Assembly: GCA_037389465.1 (NCBI GenBank)
Contig: JAZARR010000078.1
Location: 2,101,001-2,165,000, forward strand
Origin: Baylisascaris procyonis
Taxonomy: Eukaryota; Nematoda; Chromadorea; Rhabditida; Ascarididae
Length of the DNA stretch: 64,000 nt
Reading direction: 5' to 3'
The notes below the pieces were generated by a model. The model did not search any database and was not told the DNA's origin. It saw only the letters and a list, made by a program, of their open reading frames with translations. Position 1 is the stretch's first letter; every line of letters begins with the position of its first letter. Position numbers and translations under genes: made by a program. Positions 26,257-38,500 of this stretch are shown here, one piece after another.

Positions 26257-27093
26257 GGGTTTTCCTTCTAGCATCCATGCAAAGAACTTTTTACTTTAGC
26301 TTAGAAAGTGTTTCTTCAAGAGTAGCAATTTGATGCATATCTGACAAAACGTCGACTCAATATTAGCCAAAGTTGATAAGCGAAACAAAAATAGCTTTCA
26401 TTCTATGGTGTTCGAAATACGCTGCTGTTATTTTTCTCGAAAAAATCGAGGCGGACGTTTTTTCCAGTATTATCGTTCATAAAAAGCGCAGTTTGTATTG
26501 TTGGTATATATTGTTATGATATTGTTTGATAACGATGAATGTATGCTTGACTGGTGATCACTGAGTGCCGTCATTTTCAGTGCTCATGTAATTTGTCTAA
26601 CAAATATGCTTGATGGCGCTGCATTGTTGATTGCACTTAATATCGTAACTAATTGAAATAATGATGAATATGTGCCTTATCTATTCATCACTTTTGTACA
26701 ATTTATCTATCATCTTCAACAGACCAACTTCATTCGATCTAGTTTACTTTCTCATAGTACAAGTGAAGATTTCATAGAGAAAAAGGTAAATTTGTCAAGG
26801 AATTTTTCGGCGATTAAAAGCAGAATAAATAACGTCAGATTCCTTTGTTGGGATCAAAATCACTTTCACAATTATCGCAACTTAATGAGGAATGATTATC
26901 GAACTTTAAAATGCATCTCAACTCTACATACGACATATAATTAAAGGCACCAACGTAAAGCGAACACAACAAATAACAATTCAAAGCCGCTAATGTTGGC
27001 AGAAATTTGCGAAATCATAAAGCATCAAATGCGACGATGAAAGCTGCTTAACATGTCGTCCAAATCGGAGTGTATATCGGCAAGCAAATCTTG
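26257..27093. other. Intergenic gap between convergent DENND2 and TMEM104 genes
   Basis: Both flanking genes end here, so the gap should contain both 3' UTRs. It is AT-rich. I saw no clear canonical AATAAA close behind either stop codon. The ORF at 26672-26944 has no splice or domain support. Confidence 0.6.
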
Positions 27094-30000
27094 CTATGAA
27101 AAACGATAAAAGTTCAACGTCACCATGAGGGTCGTGAATGTAGCCCAAATGAACATCACCCAAGGCCAAATCATTCCCGAGAATGGGCTCGAAGCTGACG
27201 GCGGTACAGCAGTACCCAACTCTCGCTTGCTGTACCTACAAAGAAAGTACGTATGAATAAAACTTTTTTTGAAAACAGGGTGCTCATGGGAAGAAATTAA
27301 GGTCAGATCCAAGGTCTGAATGGCGCTTGGTGCTGAACGTTCATCACTATGGAGAATTTCCTGTTGACTGCGAAGCTAAAAAGGGCATTTAGTTCTCTTC
27401 CTTAGGGGAAGTCGAAGTCAAAGATTCAATTCTTTTTTCCCACGGTTGAAGTCACAAATTCTTGCAGAATGCACTTTTGACGCCTTCCTTCGGTATCAAA
27501 AAACAACGAAGAGAAGAAGCATATCTAGTTGTTTGTTTCGGGCGCCCACACTCGGCGGCCGACATCGTGGACCCGGTAGTTTTCGAAGGATACTCGCAGA
27601 ATGAAGGCGTTCTGCTGACTTAGAGGTCTCGACAATTAAGCCGCTGGTGCTTCACTAATTAATGCTTGTGGCAACATTGAGCAGTACTGATACGGGTGCT
27701 GGTGCTGGCCAGTATTAAGAGAGGAAGTATTGGTGTCAATTAATGCCACTACTCTTTGTACCGCTGCTCATCAGTGCTAGCAATCGTGGCCATGATCGAA
27801 AGTATTCAGTGAGTGGAACTATCGCTACTACTAGCACTTAGTCGTACTAGTACTAGCATCATCACTGGCTACCGATTAATATTAGTAGTGGTCGATACTA
27901 GTAATGTTTCTGGTGCCTTATGCTACTTCCTCTAATGCCGCCTATTACAACTACTACTGTGCAGCAATTGTAGTGGTAGCAGCAACGAATCCAGCTGTAG
28001 TAGTGGAATTATTACTAGTACCACTGTACTGCCAATAGCATTGGTGATAGTAGTGATGGGCGGTGCCACATTCAAGAAACAACGACTGTGACAGATGATG
28101 CAACGGTATCGTTTCAAATATGACAGTGAGAAGATAATACTTTCGGCAATGCAAATATTACAAATAGGCACTTTCTGGTGGTAGCAATAATAAGTTTTCA
28201 TTGCCGCCACTTATGCTACTTTCAGGAAACTAGATAGACAACTGTTGTTTGCAAAAATATTGCAGCTTTTGGGCTGACGATCAGTCCACGTTCCCAGCCT
28301 TGATGAACTTCAAGTGAGGAGATGAAGGGAGAGAGTTTCATGAGGCCCCATGTATGTGGTGTTTTCTGAGATTGGCAACGTCACCGGTCTACATCCGCTT
28401 TGTCATCCACGATCTAAAAACTGTTTTCTGCACAATCCTGCCCTGTTGCCTTCCTTCGAATCCTAGAGTTCGAGCATCAAGAACTTCAAACATATGTGGG
28501 AACTAATTTATATTTTATTGACGAGCCTTTGAAAGCCTATTAAGTTGTATGTCCTCCACATCCCCCGTAACAGCTTAAACTGCATCTTTAAAGGAGAAAC
28601 AAATGCACACTCATCCAAGGCTCTCGAAGACTGCACAAACTTCGAACCAAACACGCGAAAGAACTGATCCTAACACTGCCGAGATCTCTCATAACTTCAT
28701 GAGGTAGTCCTCGATCCAGTTTTCCTAGTTCGTGGCGTGGGCCAACATTTATGTGGTAATTAAATGATCCGGTAATATCTCGTTAAGGTTGGAGAATCAG
28801 CGTTTCCCCAGTAGACAAATATCCTGACTTTGATCACATTTCTACGCACCAAGCTGATGCAACGAAAACTGTTTCCGCAATCCCATCGGTTTGGTGAAAT
28901 CAGCCTGCTAACTTCTCGTTGTTTTTGCATTTGAGAGGTGACAAGACTTGACCTCAACCTTACATGCCGGAATACGTCGCTCGTTATACTGCTGTCGAAT
29001 GTAAGGGGATGTTTGCAGAAAGCATTCAAGTCTTGTTCTATTTTTTAGCTATCGTCGCTGCCCAAATTGCGACGTATTTCTAAGAAAATAACGCTGCCAA
29101 ACAGTAGCTACAATTATTTGCCCTCATCAGATTGAATCCTCCACTCCGTAGTTTTATTCATTGTATCTTCAGTAGCCTTTCAGCCCGGCTTATTTGCATC
29201 CCCTGAATTACTTATGAAGGATTTTGACTGGTCTAAATTAGTGCTCAGATCTGGAAACTTATTTGTGTGCGCACCGAGAATGCTGCATAACATTTTTTAT
29301 TGGTATTGCCTGGCGTATTTATTACGCTAAAGCGCGAGAAGCAAAACCAGAAAAGAGCCACTTCGGAGCCTACTCCTCGCTCCAGAAGTCAAAGTCAAGG
29401 TGCTGACTTCTTTTCCCAGAGACGAAGTAAAGAGAGATGAGTCCTCCCTTTTTCCCGACTGACAGTCTGATGTCTCAATTTTGGATTTCACAGCAGCTGG
29501 AATTCCGCATAACTGACAGTTTTGTAGAACGAATCTGGAACATGGTCATCAAGGTCCTATTCGACTGAACTGCTGTGATCTCTTCTGTCCTTCATAGAAA
29601 GGGCAAAAAACTGCATAAGTAAGAGAATGCGTTTCCGGTCGTATAGTCGTATGGGACCAACATGCAAAGTAAAAAAGACCAACCTTCTGGCGTAAACAAC
29701 GAGTAGCGATGGGATTACGAACTGAACGCCAACGCCAGGATAGCTACCGGTAAGCGAGGCTAGCAGGAGCACGTCATCCGTAGCGAGTGCGATCAGTGTT
29801 GGGAATGCAATAACTGCTGTAAGAATTACACGTCTCCTCCACTGATGGTGTGTCGTTCCGTCTCTGTGCTCCTCACTTGATGTCGCACTTGCAGGTGCTT
29901 CCTCCTCATCGTAGTCTTCCAGGAGACGACCTTCTTCATCTGTTCCCCTGCACTTTGTAGCTTTTTGGGATGAAACACTATGGCTGGCAGAGGTATTCTA

Positions 30001-33000
30001 CGGTGAACCACCTTCTCCTCATCATCTCCTCCTGTTTTAATGTCAAAACTACATAAGAGGTACTTCTTGCCTTAAAATTTTCGAGGATCGGCAACACACT
30101 GCATTCAATAGTAACCTTTGCCGAATGCCCATCTAGCAATATTTTGTAACGAAAGGTGTCTTTAAATACAACATCAGATGCAACCAACAAAACGGTGACA
30201 TCGACTACCTGTTCTTCAGTAAAGCACGTTCATACCTGCCGCATTCAAGAAAGTTTTCTCATCATTCATTCTAATAACTTTTTAGAATGAAACACTTTAG
30301 CTGATAGAGTATGCAACACCAGTATCCTCACCTTTCCTCTTCTACAAAGCTCCGAGTTGGGACATCACAAATCATTATTAGCAATCTCAAAAGAAGGAGA
30401 AAGTAAACTCTCACGTGGTTACAGTCGAGTTGATCATTTCGAATAGAACGGTGAGATTGTTGCTGAGTGTATTCGCTACTATCGGATAGTTGGTAGTTAG
30501 TGTGAAAACGGGAAACAGCGTTAGAAAATGATTCAAAATTGCGTAAAACAATGAAGCACTCGTTTCATCGTGTAAAAAATTCAACGTATAAACATCGAAA
30601 ACATGTTGAAAAGCAAATGCCCCGGTCAACGATAGAGCTACATAGAAGATCAATACCACAACGTAAACGGCAAGCAATCCAATCGAGATACCTCTTTTAT
30701 TTCTGCAATCAGCACTCATATATGACTGTAATGGAGATGGTATCAATTTACTTCTCTTATAATGACGATATGTCAAGCAGGGACCACAATTCACTATTTA
30801 ATTCATCTGCATATGTAATTCTTTAAACAAATTCCAAAATTTGATGCATAACATGCAATAATAATTAGAGAAAAAAGGTGGAAAAAAACTTCACATTAGG
30901 CATGATTTCACTGAAAAAGTGCACTAAATTCAAAACGTATGCAATATTTTGAAAAAATAAAAACAGGAAAAAATAAAGGATGAACGAAAAAAGCTGAACA
31001 GAAACGTTCTTACCTCATAGGTGTTATAATAGCAGGCAAGCTATGTTGACACATGAACGCGTACACAGTGGTACCAAATAATGAGCCGAAACCATTAAAA
31101 TCTGCGATTGCAGGCGATCCTTCAGCGCCGTTTCGTATTAATGAAAACGATGCGAGAAAAACCATCAAAATGAACGCTGCAAAGATTCACCTCATAGAGA
31201 AATGCGTTGAATCTAGCTAATCAACTGACTACTTCAAAGTTGGATAGCCTGGCCAAGTGTGAGATGGCTGCCTCTGGTAATATTTTAATGAGCTGAAAGG
31301 CCGACATTATCAATATCTACGGCCTATGTTCTTAAAGTTTAGTCATAAATTATTACAGTATATCACAAAGACGAGAATAAATTAGCAAAAAGCTTTCTCT
31401 TAGGTCATTTTCAGCTGTCACGTTAGCAACATTCGCCTAAAAACCCTCCAAGAAGACAAAGGAGGTGGATACGTCGAGTTATGCATTCACCTCCTCCCTC
31501 CCATTCCCCAATCATGCAAGCAGTTCGATAGATATGGAGAAAAAATTTAGATACTGATTTTTTTTTTCTTTGGTAGCATGAAATACCAGAGATTCGTGAT
31601 GAAAGTTGTCGAAAGAAAACAACGCTGTGAAGGAGGAAAGATGAACAATTTTTTTTTCATGAAATACTTCAAGAAATTTTCTTGCGAAACACATTCCCTC
31701 CCATCTCTGCGCTACTCCCTTTCCCATCACCTCCGACCCCTCCTCTCTCTTCATTCGTTTTTGCTGAGCATAAAAGCACCCTCAGCAATACTCAACGAAA
31801 ATGTGAACGAACCTAGCCACCTGCAAACTGATGTTGAAAACTGTAAATATTTAGTACGAGTAACACCAACAAGTACAAGCGGAGTAACGAATAGTGCAAA
31901 CAGAACAACGATAAGTCGATAGACGTTTATACGGTTCAACACCAACGGCCATCCGCTTTGACATTCTTGATCCCACGCTTGCGAACTCGCATTCACTGAT
32001 GAGCTGCAACGCAGATATAAAGTTCATACGAGAATTGGGGGGCGGAGGGGAGGGGTGGGGGAGGGAGTGAAGGAGACATTATGAATTATTGAGACTGAAG
32101 TAATGACATGAAATTGTCAAGCACCGTTTTGAAGCAATGAAAATATTTTACGTATATCAGTTCTTTTCAATAAAGCATGAAAGAATGGACGTTTCTATGA
32201 ATCGATCTTTCAACCATGTAAGTTTTATGGAATTCTCTCAATTAGATACCAGATAATATTCATAATCGATTTCGGTACCGTAGTTGAATAAATTGAGAGA
32301 TCACCAAATAAATAAACTGTTAGCGTTGCATAAGATGCCATTAAACCAGTTCGACCAAGAAAAATCCTCGCCATTTCACTCTAAAAAAAACGTTCAATGA
32401 ATAAAGAATGCTTGAAATACAACCATCGATTCTCAATAATTGTTTGCGATGAAAAGAATGGCTGAACTTTCTACTACTTCAATGCTTATTCTAAGGTGGG
32501 TCGCCGTTGAAAGAAAGCAATGTGCATTATCGATTGGATCGCTGAAATATGAAGATAAAACGAATAAAAAGCAAAAAAAGAAGGAAAAAGTGGACATTAT
32601 AGAAGAAAGAGGGGCAAAAAATTTCATAGAAAAAGGTAATAATATTTTAGACCTTTGGAATGATCCAGCTAACATTCACAACGGAATTGCAGATTTGAGG
32701 GCAAACGGGGCTAATGAATAATAGGCGAAGGCTACCACATGCGGTAAGAGGGTGAACGGGGAAAGGGGCTATGCTTGATGAAGCAACAGAAGGGTGCAGC
32801 ATACCACTTCAATGCGTTGTTTTATCAAATAAGGACTGTTGCCATCGGTCGACGAGGACATCGGTTCACCACGACGACAACGCGTGTGCAGCTTTGCTGC
32901 ATTGGCGACTGCCATACTTTCGACCACAAACGTTGCACATATGTAGCTTAAATGAACAAAATGAAGTAGGTAAACAATTGCCGCTAAAAAACTACGATCA

Positions 33001-34250
33001 GTATACAACTTAAAGAAAGCCAAAATTTTTCCAACAATTACCTAGTCTGGCAGAACAGGTTACGATCGACTCTACAGACGTTTGCACGATTTACATTACT
33101 GGCAAAATGCGACTGGTATGCACCAGCATTTGGAAGAGACGATTGACCGGCACTGGATTAAGATTAGAACATCATGAACGAAGTATTGAGACATGTTTTG
33201 TTGCACATTTTTTCATTTGTAAGATTTCATATTTTCCAATTTTTTGAAACACGTTTATACCACATAAGTTCTTTAAGGTTATGAGATCAACGATAGCACA
33301 ACTATCCCTTAAATTATGCTAATTCAGCATACGCAACGAGTTAGTTACTAAGAACGATGCCTAAGGAATCCTTGGCAGCTGACCTGATGATGCATGATAT
33401 AAAGGTGATGGCAATGCTGAGCACATATCCAGCCGTTTGGAATGCTTTCGGAAGGGCAAGTGCACCCGTACCAACGATCAGATTGAACACGAACAAGAAA
33501 CCAATCTACAAAACATTCACCATTAGCAACTTCAACACACACACAAATTATTCCATATGTAACTGCAGATCACAATTATTCCAAAAAGCCACCTTTCACA
33601 GTTATGGTCTTCATATATTAGAGCGAAAAGGGACGCGGAAGTGTGGTGGATGGAGAGCTGGAAGCGAGGGACTGGTGAGGTCAAATCCTTCGCTCACTTG
33701 AACACTCAAAAAAATTACAATTTTTGCATTCTTCTTTAATTTTTGCATAAAATCAGCCAATTCTGATTACGACGAACGCATAATACGACCAAATACTTAA
33801 ATAACTTTTGCACATTCCCCCCTTCTCGCTAAAAAACTACAGAATGCTTGCTTCGTTTGAGTGTTCATGGGTCAAGAGCCAATAGGCAAGTAAAAAATTC
33901 GTGAGCAGATTCACTTGCACGTCCACTGAGATTAGCTGCAGTGGATCTCAAGATCAACCACTAAATCAGTCGGAAATTACCTACTTAAACATTCACTTCA
34001 GCCGACTGTCACTATTGAATGGTCTGCGCTAGTGAATACGTCACTGAATACAATCTCACAAGGACGTTGAGATCAAAAGATCAAAAACACGATTGCCTTT
34101 TGCAATAAGAGTGATCAACACTTCACGGCATTGCGCTATCCTTCATATAAAGTCTGTCGCAGAAATTTATTGGAACATTGCACACCTATTAGAAAGTCTA
34201 CCTACCGCATTTGAATAATTCATGTCTCTCTCAGTCGGTCCATCAGCCAT
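27094..34250 (-). CDS. TMEM104: TMEM104-type amino-acid-transporter-like membrane protein, 9 exons, 495 aa
   Basis: Exons in gene order on the minus strand: 34250-34206, 33505-33384, 32946-32805, 32380-32250, 32003-31813, 31176-31014, 30702-30415, 29947-29684, 27235-27094. All are GT-AG with matching phases, totalling 1488 nt. The length matches human TMEM104 (496 aa) almost exactly. The start MADGPTERDMNYSNA leads into the first membrane segment with FNLIVGTGALALPKAF (22-37), the glycine-rich motif of the amino acid/auxin permease superfamily. Further family landmarks are ATFVVESMAVANAA, YATLTVYLFGDLSIY, TRTKYLQFSTSVCRWL, VYAFMCQHSLPAIITPM, DVYTLNFL, LFPVFTLTTNYPIVA and SYPGVGVQFVIPSLLV. About ten membrane helices are expected. 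An acidic loop (EEGRLLEDYDEEEAPAS) precedes the last helices. Substrate and membrane location are unknown; transport is inferred from the superfamily. No splice acceptor lies close to the ATG. Confidence 0.93.
27236..29683 (-). other. TMEM104 last intron, with patchy composition
   Basis: 2.4 kb. It has a GC-rich patch around 27537-27600, a degenerate trinucleotide zone rich in TAG, CTA, GGT and AGC units (about 27690-28060), and a less AT-rich stretch (about 28260-29000) that may be an eroded mobile element. No frame shows a recognisable reverse transcriptase or transposase motif. The phrase agtcaaag near 27416 and 29390 has similar surroundings and may mark two copies of a dispersed repeat. 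Confidence 0.4.
33506..34205 (-). other. TMEM104 first intron
   Basis: 700 bases between the short N-terminal exon (15 codons) and the first membrane-segment exon. No ORF or repeat of note. It splices phase 0 to phase 0. Confidence 0.8.
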
Positions 34251-35146
34251 TGTCGTCAGGTGCGATGAAAAATGAGACAGTGGAATTGTTATTTACGTCG
34301 TTTCGTAGATATTTCGTAGATGCAGCGTTACACATAAACCTTAAGACAACCACATATAAGCAGTATACAAAGGAAACGTTTAACACCACATCAACACAAC
34401 ACCTGAACCGCACTCGACACACTACCGACTGTTTGCACTGATGTCGTCGTCTAACTGCATTGCATCCGTTGTGTTTTCATCTCTATTTCCTATTCTCTAT
34501 GTAACCTGTCTAACACCGTTGGGTGATTACAAAGAACGAACTGCGCGATTGTGTAAGCGGGCAAACGGGCGCACGCGTCGAGACACATCAAACTACACTT
34601 TAAAGAGCATAATTTGCACAGCACAATTGTTATCTCGGGGTTTTTTTCTTCTCGAGTTCAGTTATCTTAGTATCCAATAGAACAGATTGACAGGTCGATC
34701 ATAAAAGCGCTAATTGAGGTGGAAAAAAACCGACTCAGCATACGTTTTGGGATCCCCATAAAATTTTTTACGCGTGCTTATAATTTGATTTCTTTGAATC
34801 TAAAGGATGGATCTCATACCAAACTACTAAATGCAAAGCTTCCGTCTAATATGTAATATGATGTTGGCAGAATAAAAACGACTGAAATTTAACGTACAGT
34901 AATCGAATGTAAGAGTTACCCTGCATTCTTGAAAGCATCGAAATACTTGCATCGTTAAAGTGCTGCTATTATTTCAAAATGCTTGCCGAATCGATCACAT
35001 CAAAAAATTACTTCCCAACACTGAGGGTAACTTAAGGGCAAATAGAAGTACGTCAATGTGTACTTTCTAGAGACGACTTTCGTCAGGTCATTCACACTCA
35101 CGACGACGGGGCCACTGACGCGTAGATGATGGCAATTTGTTTGTGT

Positions 35147-35232
35147 TGAAATTTATTTACTTATTTATTTATTTATTTGTTTATTTATTTACTTACTTAC
35201 TTATTTATTTATTTATTTATTTGTTTATTTAC
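35147..35232. repeat. TTTA/TTTG/CTTA tetranucleotide tract
   Basis: About 85 bases of TTTA units with TTTG and CTTA variants. On the minus strand it reads as (TAAA)n directly downstream of the GC-rich block at 35233-35570. Confidence 0.9.
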
Positions 35233-35570
35233 TCCAATGAAGAGAGCATTCATTACGAATACATGTCTCTTCATATCGCTTCCACCTGCTCTGAGCCAAT
35301 ACCTCTCTGGTCTACTTGGCTCTTGTGGTCTTTAGGTTGGCCTCTACTTCTTGCAGGTGGGTCGCGTGAAGGTTACAGCTTAGGCTCCTCTCCTGCCCGT
35401 CGGATGCTGACGAACCGATTTACCATCGTTCTTCCTATGATTGTCGGGACTTATTCCGCCGCCCTTGTCCCGATGAGCGTGCTGGGCGGGGTGGCTCGGC
35501 TGAGCGGAGCCAGCAATTCTGGTCGGAGCTTCACAACCGACCGCGCAGTAGACAAGGCAAAATGATGAAT
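35233..35570 (-). mobile_element. Possible 3' end of a non-LTR retroelement (remnant)
   Basis: An island about 330 bases long, clearly richer in GC than its surroundings, whose minus-strand 3' end runs into a (TAAA)n-type tail. A 5'-truncated body followed by a short tandem-repeat tail is how RTE- and CR1-like LINE copies usually look. No reverse-transcriptase motif survives in this length, so the call rests on architecture and base composition only. Confidence 0.3.
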
Positions 35571-38500
35571 GTGTGTTGAAATGCTTGATTAAAACTGAGC
35601 TTTATCTTTCGAAATCTCTTCATTGGTTCACATGGATTATAGAGTGGAAAGCAGATGGGATTTGCTTAGGGATACCGCTTATAGATGTAACTTATAGATT
35701 CTGGGATAAACCTTACCCGCAAAATAAAAAAGAAAAAAACTGAAGTGTAAAGTTATTCCACAAATTTCCGCTAATTCCACCAAATTCTTGAGAAATATAC
35801 CATCGGCACATATAATAGTCCGAGTGAATAATACAGCAGGCTAATTAGTTTCCTTGAGTAGGAAATGTTCCTTAGAACAAAAGATCTTTTTTCGAATAGG
35901 AGTTTCATTCTCGAAAATTAGAAGAACTAGAAGACTTAGGTTATCTAAACAAGCGAGTAAAACATTCCAGGATGGAAAATGTTTGCATATATTTTAAATA
36001 AATTATATTTTTATCACATATTCGATTTACTGAACGCGCAAAATTAGCCCCTACTACATGCTAATCGAAGCAGTACGGTTGTGAAATTTATTACTCTTTG
36101 TGATTCGATTTCGTCTCAAAAACGGGTTCATTGATGAAGAAATATCGATGATGTGATAGTATGTGTGTGTGTGTGTTTTTGTTCACTTCAAAATAGTATG
36201 CTTTGCCGACCAAAAAAAAACCTTTTTAAACTGTAGTGTAATTGTTAGGTAAAATAGAAAGATGGACGGTGCTCTATGAGCAGATCGGAATCGGTGTACC
36301 GTTTTGATCGTTAACGTCGCAGACACGCATACGCGTTGAGAAAAATGTAATATCTGACTCTAGAGCTTTTTCAATGGTGGCGCTGTTGAAGTGATAGCAT
36401 ATCAACGAGTTATGATTACACAATCGAATCTTTTGCATTTGATGATCAATTTCTTATTTTCAGATTGTCTAATTGGAGGTTTTTAAGTGGATTTTAGAAT
36501 TCAACAAAGTGCCCCCCCCCCCCCATCTGGCGTATAGGGATTTTCACGGGTGCCTTAAGTAAATTGAAAAAAGTTGAACTCGATGTTGACAACATCCTTA
36601 AATTATGCATCTAATTAGCTGTTACTTTCATACTCAATTCACCGTGAAAAGCTTTGAAATTTTATGGGGAAACGTAATTTGCAATGATACCCCTCAAATC
36701 CGTCAGTGATTACATATCTCTTGTAGTACCTATCATTCGTATAGCTTTATATATTTAAAAATATAATAATAAAGTAATTCTATTCTTAATAAATGCTTGG
36801 CAGAAAGTCTTTCATTCTATATAAAGTAAAGTTGAATTTTAAAAAAACCAAAGACACTAGGAGATTTCACTTCGAGAACCATTCAAATTCCGCCCAGCCC
36901 ATCCCCCCACCCCACTCTATTTCTCTCCACCTCCCTGTTTCGGTGTTTATCGTCCAGGCGACATAAGTGTGCCCGAGTCAGTACTCATATATTGATATGA
37001 TTTTTGATCAATGTAACGAGAGTGCACAATTCTAGTGGCACAGGTGGGTACGCAAATGTATGCACCATTGTAAAAGCATTACACTTTTGCCGATACGAAC
37101 TGCTGTCAGTGTGAAGAAGATGAGAGAGTATTTCCGTTCGTATTCATATCCTCATTTCTATTTGATTGCAAATGTTCTGTCATTATCAGCTCTAACGATT
37201 GTAGCAATAGATGGAGTCGCTAGCTCTGGCTTTGCTTTGAAGTTCTCTGTGTTAGAGGGCATCTTTTAGGCTACTCTAGATAAAATGTAACAACAACTTC
37301 ATGCATAAATCATCTTATTTCCGGCAATATTTCTTGTTATTTTTAATGCGTACTTGGCAAATTGTTAGTCGAAAACGATGAAACAACTGTCTACGTGTTG
37401 GACTAAAAAAATATTTCAACAGCAGCATGAACAACCCGGAAACTAATCCAAAGAAGAAGTTGAAAGAAATGGAACTGTTGTTCTGAGGCGAGAGCAAAAT
37501 TCACCTAATTCGCTATAAATGGAAGTTTTATAGTCATCTGATCCTTTCGTTCACGATTTTCACTAATTCCGACTTCGTAGAAATTGACTTCCATTTTCCA
37601 CACATAAACAAAATGCAATCGTTCATAGCAATGCTTTCGTTTCTATGACAATACTATTGTTAGATTTCATGAAAGCGTATGCGGCTAGTGTCAATAAAAA
37701 TTACGACTGAATTCATGACACCCGTCTGAATAGAATGCAAGAGAGAGGGAATGAGAGGGGTTTGGTGGTGTGCTATAAGATTATCGAAGTGCTTGACGGT
37801 CCTTTGTGGTGTTCGCTTGCAATCTCTTTCCGAACTGCCTTTTCAGTTGACGTAATGTAACATAATAGGAAATTGCTGATGTGGAGTCAGTCATTCTTTG
37901 TGCTATACTTGCTCTTCGTATTGCTCGCCATATGTAAGAGTGAATCGTAACAGCACAAAGAAAGTGTTTCTAGATCTGCAATATTCGATACAGACAAAAT
38001 ATTACCTCATCTGCCCATCATTTGTGCCTCGCGTCATCTGTCTGAGGAGATTATTTCCACAAAATACTGACCTCTCTGGACAGTAAATTTCGTGTATCAT
38101 CATATTTGTCTCTTTGTTGGCTCTGCTTGAACTTCGGTAATCCTTTCCGCTCGTTTACATTTTGAGTTCAATTAAAGAAATAGTTACACTCAGGTACGCT
38201 GCCACGGGAAGAGAATGAAAACTATAAGAATCTGTTATTAGAAAGAAGTTAAAAGGGCTATCCAAAGACTTTGAACTATTTCCATCTTCAGAAATGTCCT
38301 AAAGCTTTTCGTATAGAAAGGGGAAAAGTCAAGAAAGACGAACGGAGATGAAGTTAGATGTGGATGGAAAGCGGAAGAGAAGAGAAAAATGATTTCTGCA
38401 AAAGTTCTCTTAAAAGGGCGTAAAATCAACGATACATTTTTTTTTCTTCGAAAGCAGTCTATGATATCTGTTGAAACGCGTGACGAAGCATGTTTCAGTG

